Positions 23,705-33,334 of a stretch of DNA of 64,000 bases are shown here, one piece after another. Source of the stretch: Ligustrum vulgare (Eukaryota; Streptophyta; Magnoliopsida; Lamiales; Oleaceae). Location: the NCBI GenBank assembly GCA_963555705.1, contig OY743184.1, positions 27,118,639 to 27,182,638 of the forward strand, given 5' to 3'. Numbering within the stretch: position 1 is the stretch's first letter; every line of letters starts with the position of its first letter. A program made the translations under genes and the position numbers. The notes below the pieces were generated by a model. It was not told the origin of the DNA and ran no database searches. It worked only from the letters and a program-made list of their open reading frames with translations.

Positions 23705-23922
23705 GGTAAATCTTTTTAAAATATTTTGCTGCTTTCTTTCACGCGTTTTGAAAATAAAATATATTTTCCTTTTCTCGAGTTTTGATAAAGCTGGAAATAA
23801 AATATTAAATCGCCGAAAGGTGACAGCCTCGATACGATAAAAATATTCAAAAGTGGGCTGATTTTGTCAAAAGTAAATCTTTACTTTTTCAGAATCAATC
23901 AAAAACAGTAAATTTTTCCGGC
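23705..23922 (+). promoter_or_regulatory. NABP terminator region and LOG upstream region
   Basis: AATAAA occurs at 23753-23758 and 23796-23801, suitable as polyadenylation signals for the NABP-like ORF. After them come 120 bp of distinct sequence (GCCGAAAGGTGACAGCC, ACGATAAAAATATTC) that lead into the second TATA-like box and may hold LOG promoter elements. Function is inferred only from position. Confidence 0.35.
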
Positions 23923-23931
23923 TTTAAATAG
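23921..23931 (+). promoter_or_regulatory. TATA-like box of the LOG ORF
   Basis: GCTTTAAATAG lies 75 nt upstream of ATG 24006 and matches the box before the NABP-like ORF. The leader between them is C/T-rich (CTTCTTCG, TTTCCTTTCTTT), as in efficiently translated plant mRNAs. Confidence 0.45.
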
Positions 23932-24005
23932 CCAATCATATTTCATAGTTCAGGCATCCCAAAATCACATCTTCTTCGTAAGTTTTCCTTTCTTTACTAT
24001 CAAAG

Positions 24006-24659
24006 ATGGAAGCACCAAAACTTCGACAGATCAAAACTATTTGTGTATTTTGTGGATCAAAAGTGGGGAAAGGCTTCGGTTATCTAGAAGCGGCTGTAGA
24101 TCTTGGAAAGAAACTGGGGGAAAAAGGTATCACTCTTGTGTATGGGGGTGGTAGCAGTGGTCTAATGGGTTGTGTTTCCCAATCTGCTCTTGCAGAGAAA
24201 TCAAAAGTAATCGGTGTCATACCTGTCCCTTTGGTAGATGTTGCAGGCAAAACACGAGGGCATGAAGTTCAAACCTTATCCATCCATGAACGCATAACTT
24301 GTATGCTATATGGTTCTGATGCCTTTATAGCCCTGCCCGGAGGTTTTGGTACCTTAGAAGAAATCTTTAACATTACCTCGTGGGCTCAACTAGATCTCCA
24401 TACTAAGCCTATTGGGCTTCTGAATGTTAACAATTTCTTTGATGGTTTGTTAACCTTTCTTGATTATGCTGTGGAACAGGGATTCATCTCTCCATTTTCC
24501 AGAAGGCTTCTTATTTCTGCTCCTACTATTGATGAACTACTGGATAAGCTGCAGTCATATATCTCAATACAAGATCCAGCAGAGGTTAAGATAGATTGGT
24601 CACAAGGAAGGGGAATCAAGCGAAAATGGAGTCCGGTTAATGTAAACTTAACTCTTTGA
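24006..24659 (+). CDS. LOG-like: LONELY GUY-type cytokinin riboside 5'-monophosphate phosphoribohydrolase, intronless, 217 aa
   Basis: LOG enzymes release active free-base cytokinins from their riboside monophosphates in the cytosol. The family's Rossmann-like lysine-decarboxylase-like fold is evident: VFCGS at 14-18, VYGGGSSGLMG at 45-55 and the diagnostic PGGFGTLEE at 111-119. The length, about 215 aa, is the usual one. The arginine of the HER motif (R96) is kept, but the residues after it, normally RKAEM in plant LOGs, are RITCM. Plant LOG genes normally have several introns, whereas this copy is a single uninterrupted ORF, so it is a processed copy or came from an intronless source. It lies in a recently inserted retroelement, antisense to it, next to the NABP-like ORF, with its own TATA-like box and AATAAA at 24983. 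The ATG is preceded by TCAAAG (AAG ATG G), a good plant context. The family call is very secure; expression and activity are not known. Confidence 0.93.
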   Translation: MEAPKLRQIKTICVFCGSKVGKGFGYLEAAVDLGKKLGEKGITLVYGGGSSGLMGCVSQSALAEKSKVIGVIPVPLVDVAGKTRGHEVQTLSIHERITCMLYGSDAFIALPGGFGTLEEIFNITSWAQLDLHTKPIGLLNVNNFFDGLLTFLDYAVEQGFISPFSRRLLISAPTIDELLDKLQSYISIQDPAEVKIDWSQGRGIKRKWSPVNVNLTL

Positions 24660-24670
24660 ATCTTAGAATA

Positions 24671-24900
24671 GGTGGGGGTAGAGTACGGAGTATTCTCACT
24701 CTCGAGACACCCCTCCATTTACTAGGATTTCCTTAATGTTTAAATCTTGTGTGTACTTCAAAGATCCAAGGTGGTAGATTACGGAGTATTCTTACTCTCG
24801 AAACACACCTCTTTGAAGGTTTTCTCTTTATATCCTCAAAAGATCAGAGGTGGTAGGATACGGCTACTCCGGAAACACATCTCTCATTCTGAGGATCTTT
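24671..24900 (+). other. Three tandem related RNA hairpins in the LOG 3' region
   Basis: Three units share GGTRGxxTACGGAGTATTC-like cores. H1 is 24671-24716 (GGTGGGGGT pairs with ACACCCCTCC). H2 is 24756-24818 (CTTCAAAG pairs with CTTTGAAG, and AGGTG with CACCT). H3 is 24839-24900 (AAAGATC pairs with GATCTTT, and AGAGGTG with CATCTCT). Outer stems differ in sequence yet still pair, whereas inner cores are conserved, which suggests selection on RNA structure. They lie between the LOG stop codon and the AATAAA. Their role is unknown. Confidence 0.6.
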
Positions 24901-24982
24901 CCATGTTTTTCTCTTATGCTTTCGTGTGTTTCATGTATTTCCTTTCCAGTGTGACTCTTGTGTGTTCTCCTTATGAGAAAAT

Positions 24983-24988
24983 AATAAA
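24983..24988 (+). terminator. Polyadenylation signal AATAAA downstream of LOG
   Basis: AATAAA sits 324 nt after the LOG stop codon in a T-rich region, followed by CTAAATCTCGTTTG. Suitable for 3' end formation. Confidence 0.45.
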
Positions 24989-25029
24989 ATCTCTGCTATC
25001 AGCTACTAAATCTCGTTTGTGATGTAAAT

Positions 25030-25778
25030 GAACTTGCATGTCTAAACTTAATTCCAAATGATAAAATTCTGGATAGAGTCTCCCTTGTAATTTGGACTTA
25101 TCCAAACCATAAGCATACTTCATAATTCACAATAATAAATAACTCCACATTTGATCACAACGATCTAAAAATATTGAAAATGATTCCAACACTTCAAAAT
25201 CATCAAAAATATCCCATAATTCAATTCATAATTCCTCAACATAGAAATTTCAAATCATATTTTTCAATATCATAATATCACTTATAATCTTAACATATAA
25301 TCAAATTCTTTCCGTTGACTTCTCTTACTTAGTGCCATGTCTAAAATCAATTATGCAAAGTCCATCTAGGGTTCATCATTTCTAACTCGAGGACAAAAAT
25401 TATTTAAAAATCATTCTTAAATCATATTATTCCCATTATGCTCAACACTCGTTTTCTTTCTAAAAAAAAAATTCTCATAATCATACATTAAAGCATATAA
25501 GTTATGACAAAGCATAACAACATCATTATTTTCGAAGAAATACATTCTTATTTCTCATAAATCATAAGTATCCGAAATACTCTTCATTCTTTCTCATAAA
25601 TCAATAAAATGAGTATTCGAAATACTGAAATAATTTTAAACATCATAAACTTCTTTACCTCGGAGTTGGTGGAACGAATGATGGCAGTGGCAATCTTCAT
25701 CAATAAAATTTTATAATGGAAAATATTTCTTGAAAATTCTTTTTGAAAATTTTTTCCAGTCTACAGAAACGCAGACTA
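25030..25778. other. AT-rich non-coding interior of the young element, right side (5' leader)
   Basis: No ORF. On the minus strand this is the leader following the primer site. A gag start is not recognisable. The right border of the foreign cassette probably lies near its beginning. Confidence 0.5.
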
Positions 25779-25790
25779 GCTCTGATACCA
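25779..25790 (-). other. Primer-binding site TGGTATCAGAGC (initiator tRNA-Met)
   Basis: The complement of the tRNA-iMet 3' end as used by many plant LTR elements. It is separated from the right LTR by 3 nt and fixes the element's orientation as minus. Confidence 0.93.
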
Positions 25791-25793
25791 ACT

Positions 25794-28700
25794 TGTAGCG
25801 CCCCGAGTTCCGTATACCCGATTCACTACGTCATTTTCTGTCTAAATTTTTCGAATAATATTTTTGCGGAAGAAATAATTGAAATTCATTTTTTTGCAAC
25901 ATTAAATAAACTGTAATGGCCGCTAAAATTGAAAACATTTATGAAACCATTTGAAATAGTAAATTGAACCATTAATATTGTAAAGAAATTGCCAATATCA
26001 TAATTTCTCAAATAAATGAACTTCTCTAAATTATTCGATTGTTTGAAAAATACGGAAATCATTAACGTCAAACTTTCAACCGTTCAACGATTATTGCCAC
26101 CATCATTCATCGCTCGCCACCGTCTCCGAAATCTGCAAAACTGTTAAAAAGTAGGGTGAGTATTTCATGGGGGAAATACTCAGTAGACTCATCGCAAATT
26201 AATTTAATTTATAAGATGATTAAACACATAAATCCCGGCTCTTTATAAAACGGGCATTGATAGAGCTTCTTTATAAAACGGCTCTTGATAAAACTCATAT
26301 TTTGCATTACAGCACGGGACATATTTTGCAAATCATAGGCTCTTTGAAAATAGCTCTTTGAAAACCATATACTTATAAAAATATTTTAATTATGCCAAGC
26401 ATAATTTCTTTTGAAAGCATAACATAAGATAGGATTGAAATCCTCATAAACATAAGAAGACACAAGAACTTTACCGAACTTAGGTGGCAAGAATTCTTAT
26501 GCAGTAAAATCATAATAACAGTAAGTTTTCATCATAACATAGGATAATATCGAAATCCTCATAAACATAAGAATTTTACCGAACTTAGGTGGCAAGAATT
26601 CTTATGTAGTAAAATCATAATAACAGTAAGTTTTCATCATAACATAGGATAAAATCGAAATCCTCATAAACATAAGAATTTTACCGAACTTAGGTGGTAA
26701 GAATTCTTATGTAGTAAGTATACCAAGCATAATTTTCTGAAATTCATAGGGATCAATTGCATCATAACATAAGATAGGATCGAAATCCTCATAAACATAT
26801 GCGACAGGAATTTTACCGAACTTAGGTGGCAAATCCTCATAAACATATGGAAACATAGGAATTTTACCGAACTTCGTGGCAAATCCTCATAAACATAGGA
26901 GACACAAGAATGTTACCGAACTTAGGTGGCAAGAATTCTTATGTGTAGCGCTACTAAAACTCCGGTCCCCTTAACATATCATAACTTATCATATGGGACC
27001 CAAAACAATCTTGGTAGATTGATTTCATAGCAATGATCCAAAAAACATTTTCGTGAAGCATAGGGTATACTTACTTTTCGTAAAAACATAAAGTATATTT
27101 TCTTTTCATAAAAACATACTTACTTTTCATAACAACATAAGGTATATTTACCTTTCATAAAAACATACTTGCTTTTCTTAAAAATTGACTTTCACAAGTC
27201 ACATGACATTCATATGAAATCATAATTTAAATCAATTAATAAGTGCGAGTCTACCTCAAATCCGACGAGTGCAAAGTTGAGCGGGAATGACTTCAATTTC
27301 TTTAAATTCTCCGTACGCTTCGTCTTAGCCAATAAGTCACTTTAGTATATCGAATATATAGTTCAAAATGATAAATTATATTTTGAGGACTAAAATTGAT
27401 GTTTTGAAAGTTGAGGGACTAAAATGAATACTTTGAAAGTTGAGGGACTAAAATGAATACTTTTAAAACTTGGCTTAAAAGTAAATCAACAGTGACTGAA
27501 ATAATAGATTTTGAAAATGAAAGGGCTGATTAAAACTCATTTAAAACTTAAAGGACTGAAATGATAGTTTTTGAAAACATAGGGACTAATTTGAAAACCT
27601 TTTAAACTTGAGGACTAAAAGGTAATTTCCGAAAACTTAAAATATTAAAATCAACATTTTCTCTCTCAAAACCACTCTCTGTCTCACGACCTAACCCTCT
27701 CTCACTCGCGATCGGAAAGACGGAAGAAGGTCACTGTCCGACGGAGTTGCCAGCGAATACTCCGGCGCAGGTGCGGCGAACTGCGGGAGGGGTGGTAGAC
27801 TAAGTTTTTATGCGGTTTAGGTGCGAGATATAGCTAAACCGAGGCTTGGAGTTCGTGATTGGGTTTTGAGATTCCGGCGAAGGGAGCAGCGCTTGAGGTA
27901 AGTAACTGGTTTACGTTAAATCCTGGGTTTTTGGTTTGGATTTTGAGTGTTTGATTTATGATAGTGGGCAGAGTTTGGTGGTTGGACTGCGGTGTGGTGG
28001 TTGGGTGATTTCTTGAATTGAGGGCAGTGGACTGGTGATATTCATGATGCCGTCGAGGTTTGGTTGTGGCTGCGAAGGGTTGTAAGCGGTGAATTGATTT
28101 GATTGTGGTGATTGCTTCCGGTGGAGGTTCTGGTATTGGGGGGGAAATTCTTGGTTGTGATGATGATTGGTGATGATGAAATGTGGTGATGCAGTGACAG
28201 TGTGAATTGTGATGAAGGAGGGCTGAAGCAGATAGTGGAATTTGGCAGCTTGGTGGCCGTGACTGTGGAGGTTGCAGGGATGGTGACGGTGATTGCAGGG
28301 ATGAGTTTGGTGATCGTGGAGGCAGCGTACTGATGAGGATGATGGGTGCAGTGTGGATCATTGGTGATTGGCTACTGGTTGGCAAATTTGTGAGTTGGAG
28401 GTGGTAACTTGACAGTGATAATACTGATTGCAGTGTAAATGGTTTGTGCAGTAGTTGCTAAGATGGAGATGATAATGGTGATATAGTGGGTTGAATTTGA
28501 TTTCTGAATGGTGATGAAGATGTATGCTTATATATTTTGTATTGTGGAATCTAAGTACATGGAAGTGTGAGTTGTGCCATGAGTATTGAAATGAAGATGG
28601 GGTAGATGATGATAATGATGAAGATGCTTTGCTTGTACAATTATGGTTTAATATAATGAAGGTTCGTGGCTATGGATTGATGCTGATAATAATGGAGCTG

Positions 28701-29075
28701 AAAAGGAATTTGTGGGTGGTGGCTATGGCTTAGAAAATTGACTAACTTTGATTAAGAAATGTATTTAAAACAGATATATTTTGGACTGAAAATAAATCTG
28801 AGAATGGATGAATTTTGAGATAAAAATTGAATTACATATTTTGGACTTAAAATAATTTAATAAGGAATATTGGAATTAAAATGATTTTGAAAATGATACT
28901 TTAATTAAAATAATATAATTATAGAAATTCGGATTTTAATTTAAAATCGAACAAATTCGATATTTCTTGACTTGGCTAGACGAATTCGTCGCGGCATAAA
29001 TTTCAAAACAATAGCGACTCAATTTTCTAAATATTAAAATAATTATTTATTGCATAAAAATTCTGGGTCGCTATA
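25794..29075 (-). repeat. 5' LTR of the young element (right copy)
   Basis: 3282 bp, at a constant offset of 6813 from the left copy, so there are no indels. It carries the same 183-codon low-complexity antisense ORF (27834-28385) and the same tandem array (26413-26948). Confidence 0.93.
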
Positions 29076-29287
29076 CAAGGTTACGCCAAAATCGGGAAAT
29101 CCCCATAATCATGTTTTTGGCACTTCGATTGGGGATAGTAATCTCCTTAATTATGATAGAGATTGAGATCAAGCAGTGCAACAAAATAAAGAATATGGAA
29201 CATAGAACACGAAGGGGATTCAATCACGAAGATATTGAAAATCATCATTTTCAAGTAAAAAACTTTAAACCAAAATTATGTTCAAAG

Positions 29288-30845
29288 TGATAATGTATTT
29301 TATACACTTATTTGTATGTCAAAATTAATGTGTTATACTGTCTTTCAAGAATAATCTCCACCTAATTTGTTATTGTTTGGTTTTATATCAGATTTTATTC
29401 CAAAATTAGAAGAACGAAGATATTGAGGAAAATAACAAGCAATTAGATGACAATTGAAGCTAATTACACAAATCGAGAGTTCATAAGGTCAGGCAGGAAA
29501 CATAAGTTGAGCTAAAGTCAAAGAAATCATAAGTTCGAAGATCTAATTAAAGAAGTTGATAGTTGAAACGAGTTAATTGAAGAGATTCAAGAATTCGAGG
29601 GCTTTGGTCAAATTAGAACTTTATGGACTTGCTGGAAACAAAAGAACATGGACCTATTTAAATGCCATGCAAAAGTTGAAATTTCGTTGGAGATATAAAG
29701 CCACATGGCTGCGCCTAATACAACTTTGTGGTTGTGCGCTGATCATTAAAATAGGAAAATTTCCAACACGAAGACCATGCGGCCGCCACATTTTTTACCA
29801 TGTGGTCACACAACTTTCTGACTGGGTCGACTGTTGGGCTTTTCACGCGGGTTTTGACATAATTCTCTCCTTATTCAAATAGGTTTTTCCATCAACTATA
29901 TATACAACTCATTAGGCACAAAAAATAGGACCTTTGCCCAGTCTCTCAATGACATTTTAGAGCACTTTTACACATTATTCTTGGGAGATCAAAGCAAACA
30001 TAAAGGGAGAGAATTGAAGATTATCAAAGGCGAATCGACTTCTTGGTGGAAGACTTCTTTTCTTCATTGTTAATTTAATAAACTCCAAACTTGTTTTCAT
30101 ATTTTTATAGTGTTTTATATTTAATTGTGAGGAACAACTAATTTTCTAGTTGGGACAAACGATGTAGCCTAATTTATTACTATTAATTTCATAATTCTAG
30201 TTTTGTGTATATGTTGCATGTGATGACTTTATTTTGTGCTTAATGCTTGAATAACTTAATCACTTAATTCATTGATTTTATGATTAATTTTTAATGTCCG
30301 AGAGGCAAGTTAATAATTTAGATCGAGGAATAAAATTTGGTAATTGAAAAGAGGTAGAGATACACTTTTGTTATTATTACGATCTTTATTTGAATATAAT
30401 TCATTCACTTAATTAAAGAATAATCCCGATCTCATAGAGATATGTGGTTGTCTTAGTTAGGTAGAATTGATTTAAACTCGAGAAATGAACTTCAATGTAT
30501 ATTCATGTATTTGACCGATCACATTTATATGAATAAAAACTAGAGGAATGGAATTAATAGTATTTTCTATGGTGAAATCGTGCGTTCCAACACATTTATT
30601 ATCACTTTAGAAAACACAAATTTTAACGTTTATGATCTATTTCTATTTGCATTTAGAAAATCAATTTCTCATTTAGATTTAGTTTAAAATCATCATTCGA
30701 TTGTTCTAATAGAGTTGAGAACTAATATATTTTGGTACTTAATTACAATCATCATGGAAACAATAATCCGACTATTAGGTCCACTTTATTAATTGTTACG
30801 ATACATACGTTTGTGTACAATACACAATGCACTTTAGCGTGAACA
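29288..30845 (+). repeat. 5' LTR of the Athila/Tat-type element
   Basis: 1558 bp. The open frame at 29577-29882 in it has no counterpart with coding features in the right LTR and is not taken as a gene. Confidence 0.85.
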
Positions 30846-30851
30846 AGTTTT

Positions 30852-30869
30852 TAGCTCAGTTGCTGGGGA
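30852..30869 (+). other. Degenerate primer-binding site
   Basis: TAGCTCAGTTGCTGGGGA corresponds to the TGGCGCCGTTGCCGGGGA-type primer site (tRNA-Asp) of Athila/Tat elements, with C to T decay. It lies 6 nt after the LTR. Confidence 0.7.
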
Positions 30870-31068
30870 CTGTTTTAATTAATATCGATACTAATTAGTT
30901 CTTTTTTTAATTTGGATTTATTTTAGTTCTTTTTTTTGTTTTTTATTATCTAATTTATTTTAAGAAGATCTCAAAGTGGTGAACTGTTTCTTTTGATTCA
31001 AAAATTGAACGCACTTTTCGAAAGAGGGGTCAACAACAGTTGGAAGCAGCACATCAACTAGATCGTAA

Positions 31069-32030
31069 AATGGCAGAAGGAGCATTGAATGCTCATTTGA
31101 ATCCTAAAAATCAAATAGATGGTGTAATTGAACATCCACCTAATCTTGGGGGATGACCTTTGAGGAAATATACAATTCACATGGAATTCCATGCTCTAAC
31201 TTCTGAAGATCCCCATGAGATATGTGATATGCAGTGTATGAATGGAGTTCCAGCTGAAGCTATGAAGGTGAAGCTCTTCTCTTTCTCACTGGCCAACAAA
31301 GCAAAAGCTTGGTATTATGCTCTGCTCGCGAATTCCATCACATCTTGGACAATATTGAGTCAGATATTCATGGATAAATTATTTTCACTTGGCCGCATGT
31401 TAAAACTTAGGAGAGAAATTTTATCATTTAATCAAATCCAAGGAGAATCCATTTTTGAAGCATGGGAAAGATTCAATGAATTGATACGACAATGCCCTAC
31501 TCACGAGATTGTTGATTGGATACTAGTCCAGACATTTTATAATGGATAGTCATATGACAACAAAAGGTATGCAGATTCAACAGTAGGATGATCACACATG
31601 GACATGAGATATGAAGAAGCAGCTAAATTTTTTTAGGAGATGGCGACAAACAACTATCAGTGGTATTCTGATCACTCTACACCAAAGATCGGTGGAATTC
31701 ATGATGTTGATAGGATTGCAGCACTTAATGCAAAATTTGATTATTTGGCGAAAAATTGGACAATCTAAATAAACTGCCAGTACATGCAGTTTAGAAAACT
31801 ATGGTAGGTGACATATGTTTTGAAAATCATGCAGTAGTTGAGTATCTTGTAGTACGTCAAGTTCAACTGGATTTGGAACATGTCAATTTTGTTGAAACTA
31901 AACAAAGGCAACAAGGGGTCCCATATTCTCAGATGTATAATCTAAAGTGGAAAAATCACCCAAATCTTTCTTGGTCAAATAATCACAATAGCCTTCGCTC
32001 GCTAGAATTCCAACAACAACCATAGCAACA
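31069..32030 (+). pseudogene. gag: Athila-type gag, decayed
   Basis: Starting at MAEGALNAHL (31069), an in-frame stop precedes the longest intact block, 31160-31549. That block shows the retrotransposon gag core: GVPAEAMKVKLFSFSLANKA, KAWYYALLANSITSW, ESIFEAWERFNELIRQCP and VQTFYNG. These are the signature phrases of Athila gag (the capsid-forming domain). Further stops and frameshifts follow (31550, 31636, 31767). A Q-rich segment around 31801-32025 is the remainder of the C-terminal half. Not functional. Confidence 0.85.
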
Positions 32031-32429
32031 CCAATAGGTCAAAAGTGCTTCCAAGAAAGATATGATATTACAATTGTCGCAGGATCAATAAGCATGCTAC
32101 AAAGTCAACAAGCTGAAATTAATAGTTTAAGGAATCAGATGGGACAACTAACAGTTAGTAAATAAAAAAGACCACAAGGACAACTGCAAAGTAATACTGA
32201 GACTAACCCAGAGAGAATGTAATGGAAATAATAAACATAATTTGAATTCAGCTGCCAAAAGTGCATGTCAGAAGGCCAGGTAAATCAGAAGATTTGGTAG
32301 AAGCAACTGAAAAAAAAGAAGAAAAGGCTGAACAGGACAAGGAGCAGATAGTTATCAAAGAGCCTAAAATAGAGAAAGAAGCAGCATCAAATTCAAAACT
32401 TCAAGAAAATGTTGAAAATCAATAAATAA

Positions 32430-33072
32430 ATATTGACCTCTTGTCAAAGCCTATGTGCCACCAATTTCCTACCCACAACAAAGAGTGAAGAAGCACCAAG
32501 TAGAATTGCAATTTGGGAAATTTCTAGAAATTTTCAAGAAAGTGTACATAAATATACCATTTGTATAGGCTTTGGCTCAGATGATCCTACATAAGTTCAT
32601 GAAAGAGATGTTATCTAAAAAGAGAAAGTTCGAGGATTTTAAGTCTGTAGCCTTAACTGAAGAATGCAGTGCAATTCTACTGAACAAATTTCCACAAAAA
32701 CTCAAAGATCTAGAGAATTTCTTTATCCCTTGTACTATTGGTAAAATAAATTTTGATAATGTTTTGTGTGATTTAGGGGTAAGTGCTAATTTAATACCTC
32801 TTTCTATTTACTGAAAACTTTGATTGGGAGAGCCTAAACCAACCAACATGACATTAAAGCTGGTCGACAGATCAACACAGTATCCATATGGGATAATAGA
32901 AGACGTCATAGTTAAAGTGGATAAGTCCTTCTTCCCTATAGACTTTGTGATCCTGGATATTGAAGAGGATAAGATGATGCCTCTAATACTTGGTAGACCT
33001 TTCCTCGCCGCTGGACAAGCTTTGAAAGATGTCGAAAAAGGGGAAATTAGCTTAAGGGTAGAAAACGAGTAA
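32430..33072 (+). pseudogene. Athila-type retropepsin (protease) domain, decayed
   Basis: 32572-33072 reads FMKEMLSKKRKFEDF, VALTEECSAILLNKFPQKLK, IPCTIGKINFDNVLCDLGVS and, after a stop at 32813, LGEPKPTNMTLKLVDRS and LILGRPFLAAGQALKDV. This is the Athila aspartic protease. The active-site triplet is DLG, as usual in Athila, and the ILGRPF flap-side motif is kept. One in-frame stop separates the halves. No RT follows: at 33335 the sequence passes directly into the 3' part (an ALLGRQP-like tail and a T-rich tract). Confidence 0.85.
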
Positions 33073-33334
33073 GTAACTTTCAGCATCACTCGACGAAAAT
33101 ATCCACATGTTCAACCAAAGTTGCTGCAAGTTGGAAGAGGTGGTACAAAAGAATGAAAAGGACTTGAAGGAAGAGGCAAATTCGAATGATGCTCAAATCG
33201 ATACTCGAGAGTTCAAGAAAGTACGTAAAAAGATTGAAAGGTGCAAAGCGGGAAATTGCAAGCAATGCAAAGTTTTAAGAGCTTCTTTATGCTACCATGA
33301 TGAACTATGCAAACAGTTTGGCTTTCGACTTTAA

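Larger units (their letters stand above)
18981..29075 (-). mobile_element. Young non-autonomous LTR retrotransposon (LARD-type) carrying a NABP-like and a LOG ORF
   Basis: Two direct repeats of exactly 3282 bp (18981-22262 and 25794-29075) bound a 3531-bp interior. The 5-bp TSD CAAGG lies at 18976-18980 and 29076-29080. A tRNA-iMet-type primer site TGGTATCAGAGC on the minus strand (25779-25790) sits 3 nt from the right LTR, and a purine tract lies next to the left LTR, so the element is transcribed on the minus strand. Gag and pol are gone except for a non-coding end motif shared with the Tekay-like remnant at 6678. Instead the interior carries two intact plus-strand ORFs, antisense to the element. 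On reading both LTRs through I found two substitutions (19152/25965 and 20657/27470), so insertion was recent. Confidence 0.93.

Noticed and set aside
29577..29882. 101-codon ORF in the Athila LTR
   Set aside because: Not preserved in the right LTR (39640-39960), where frameshifts break it. No recognisable domain.
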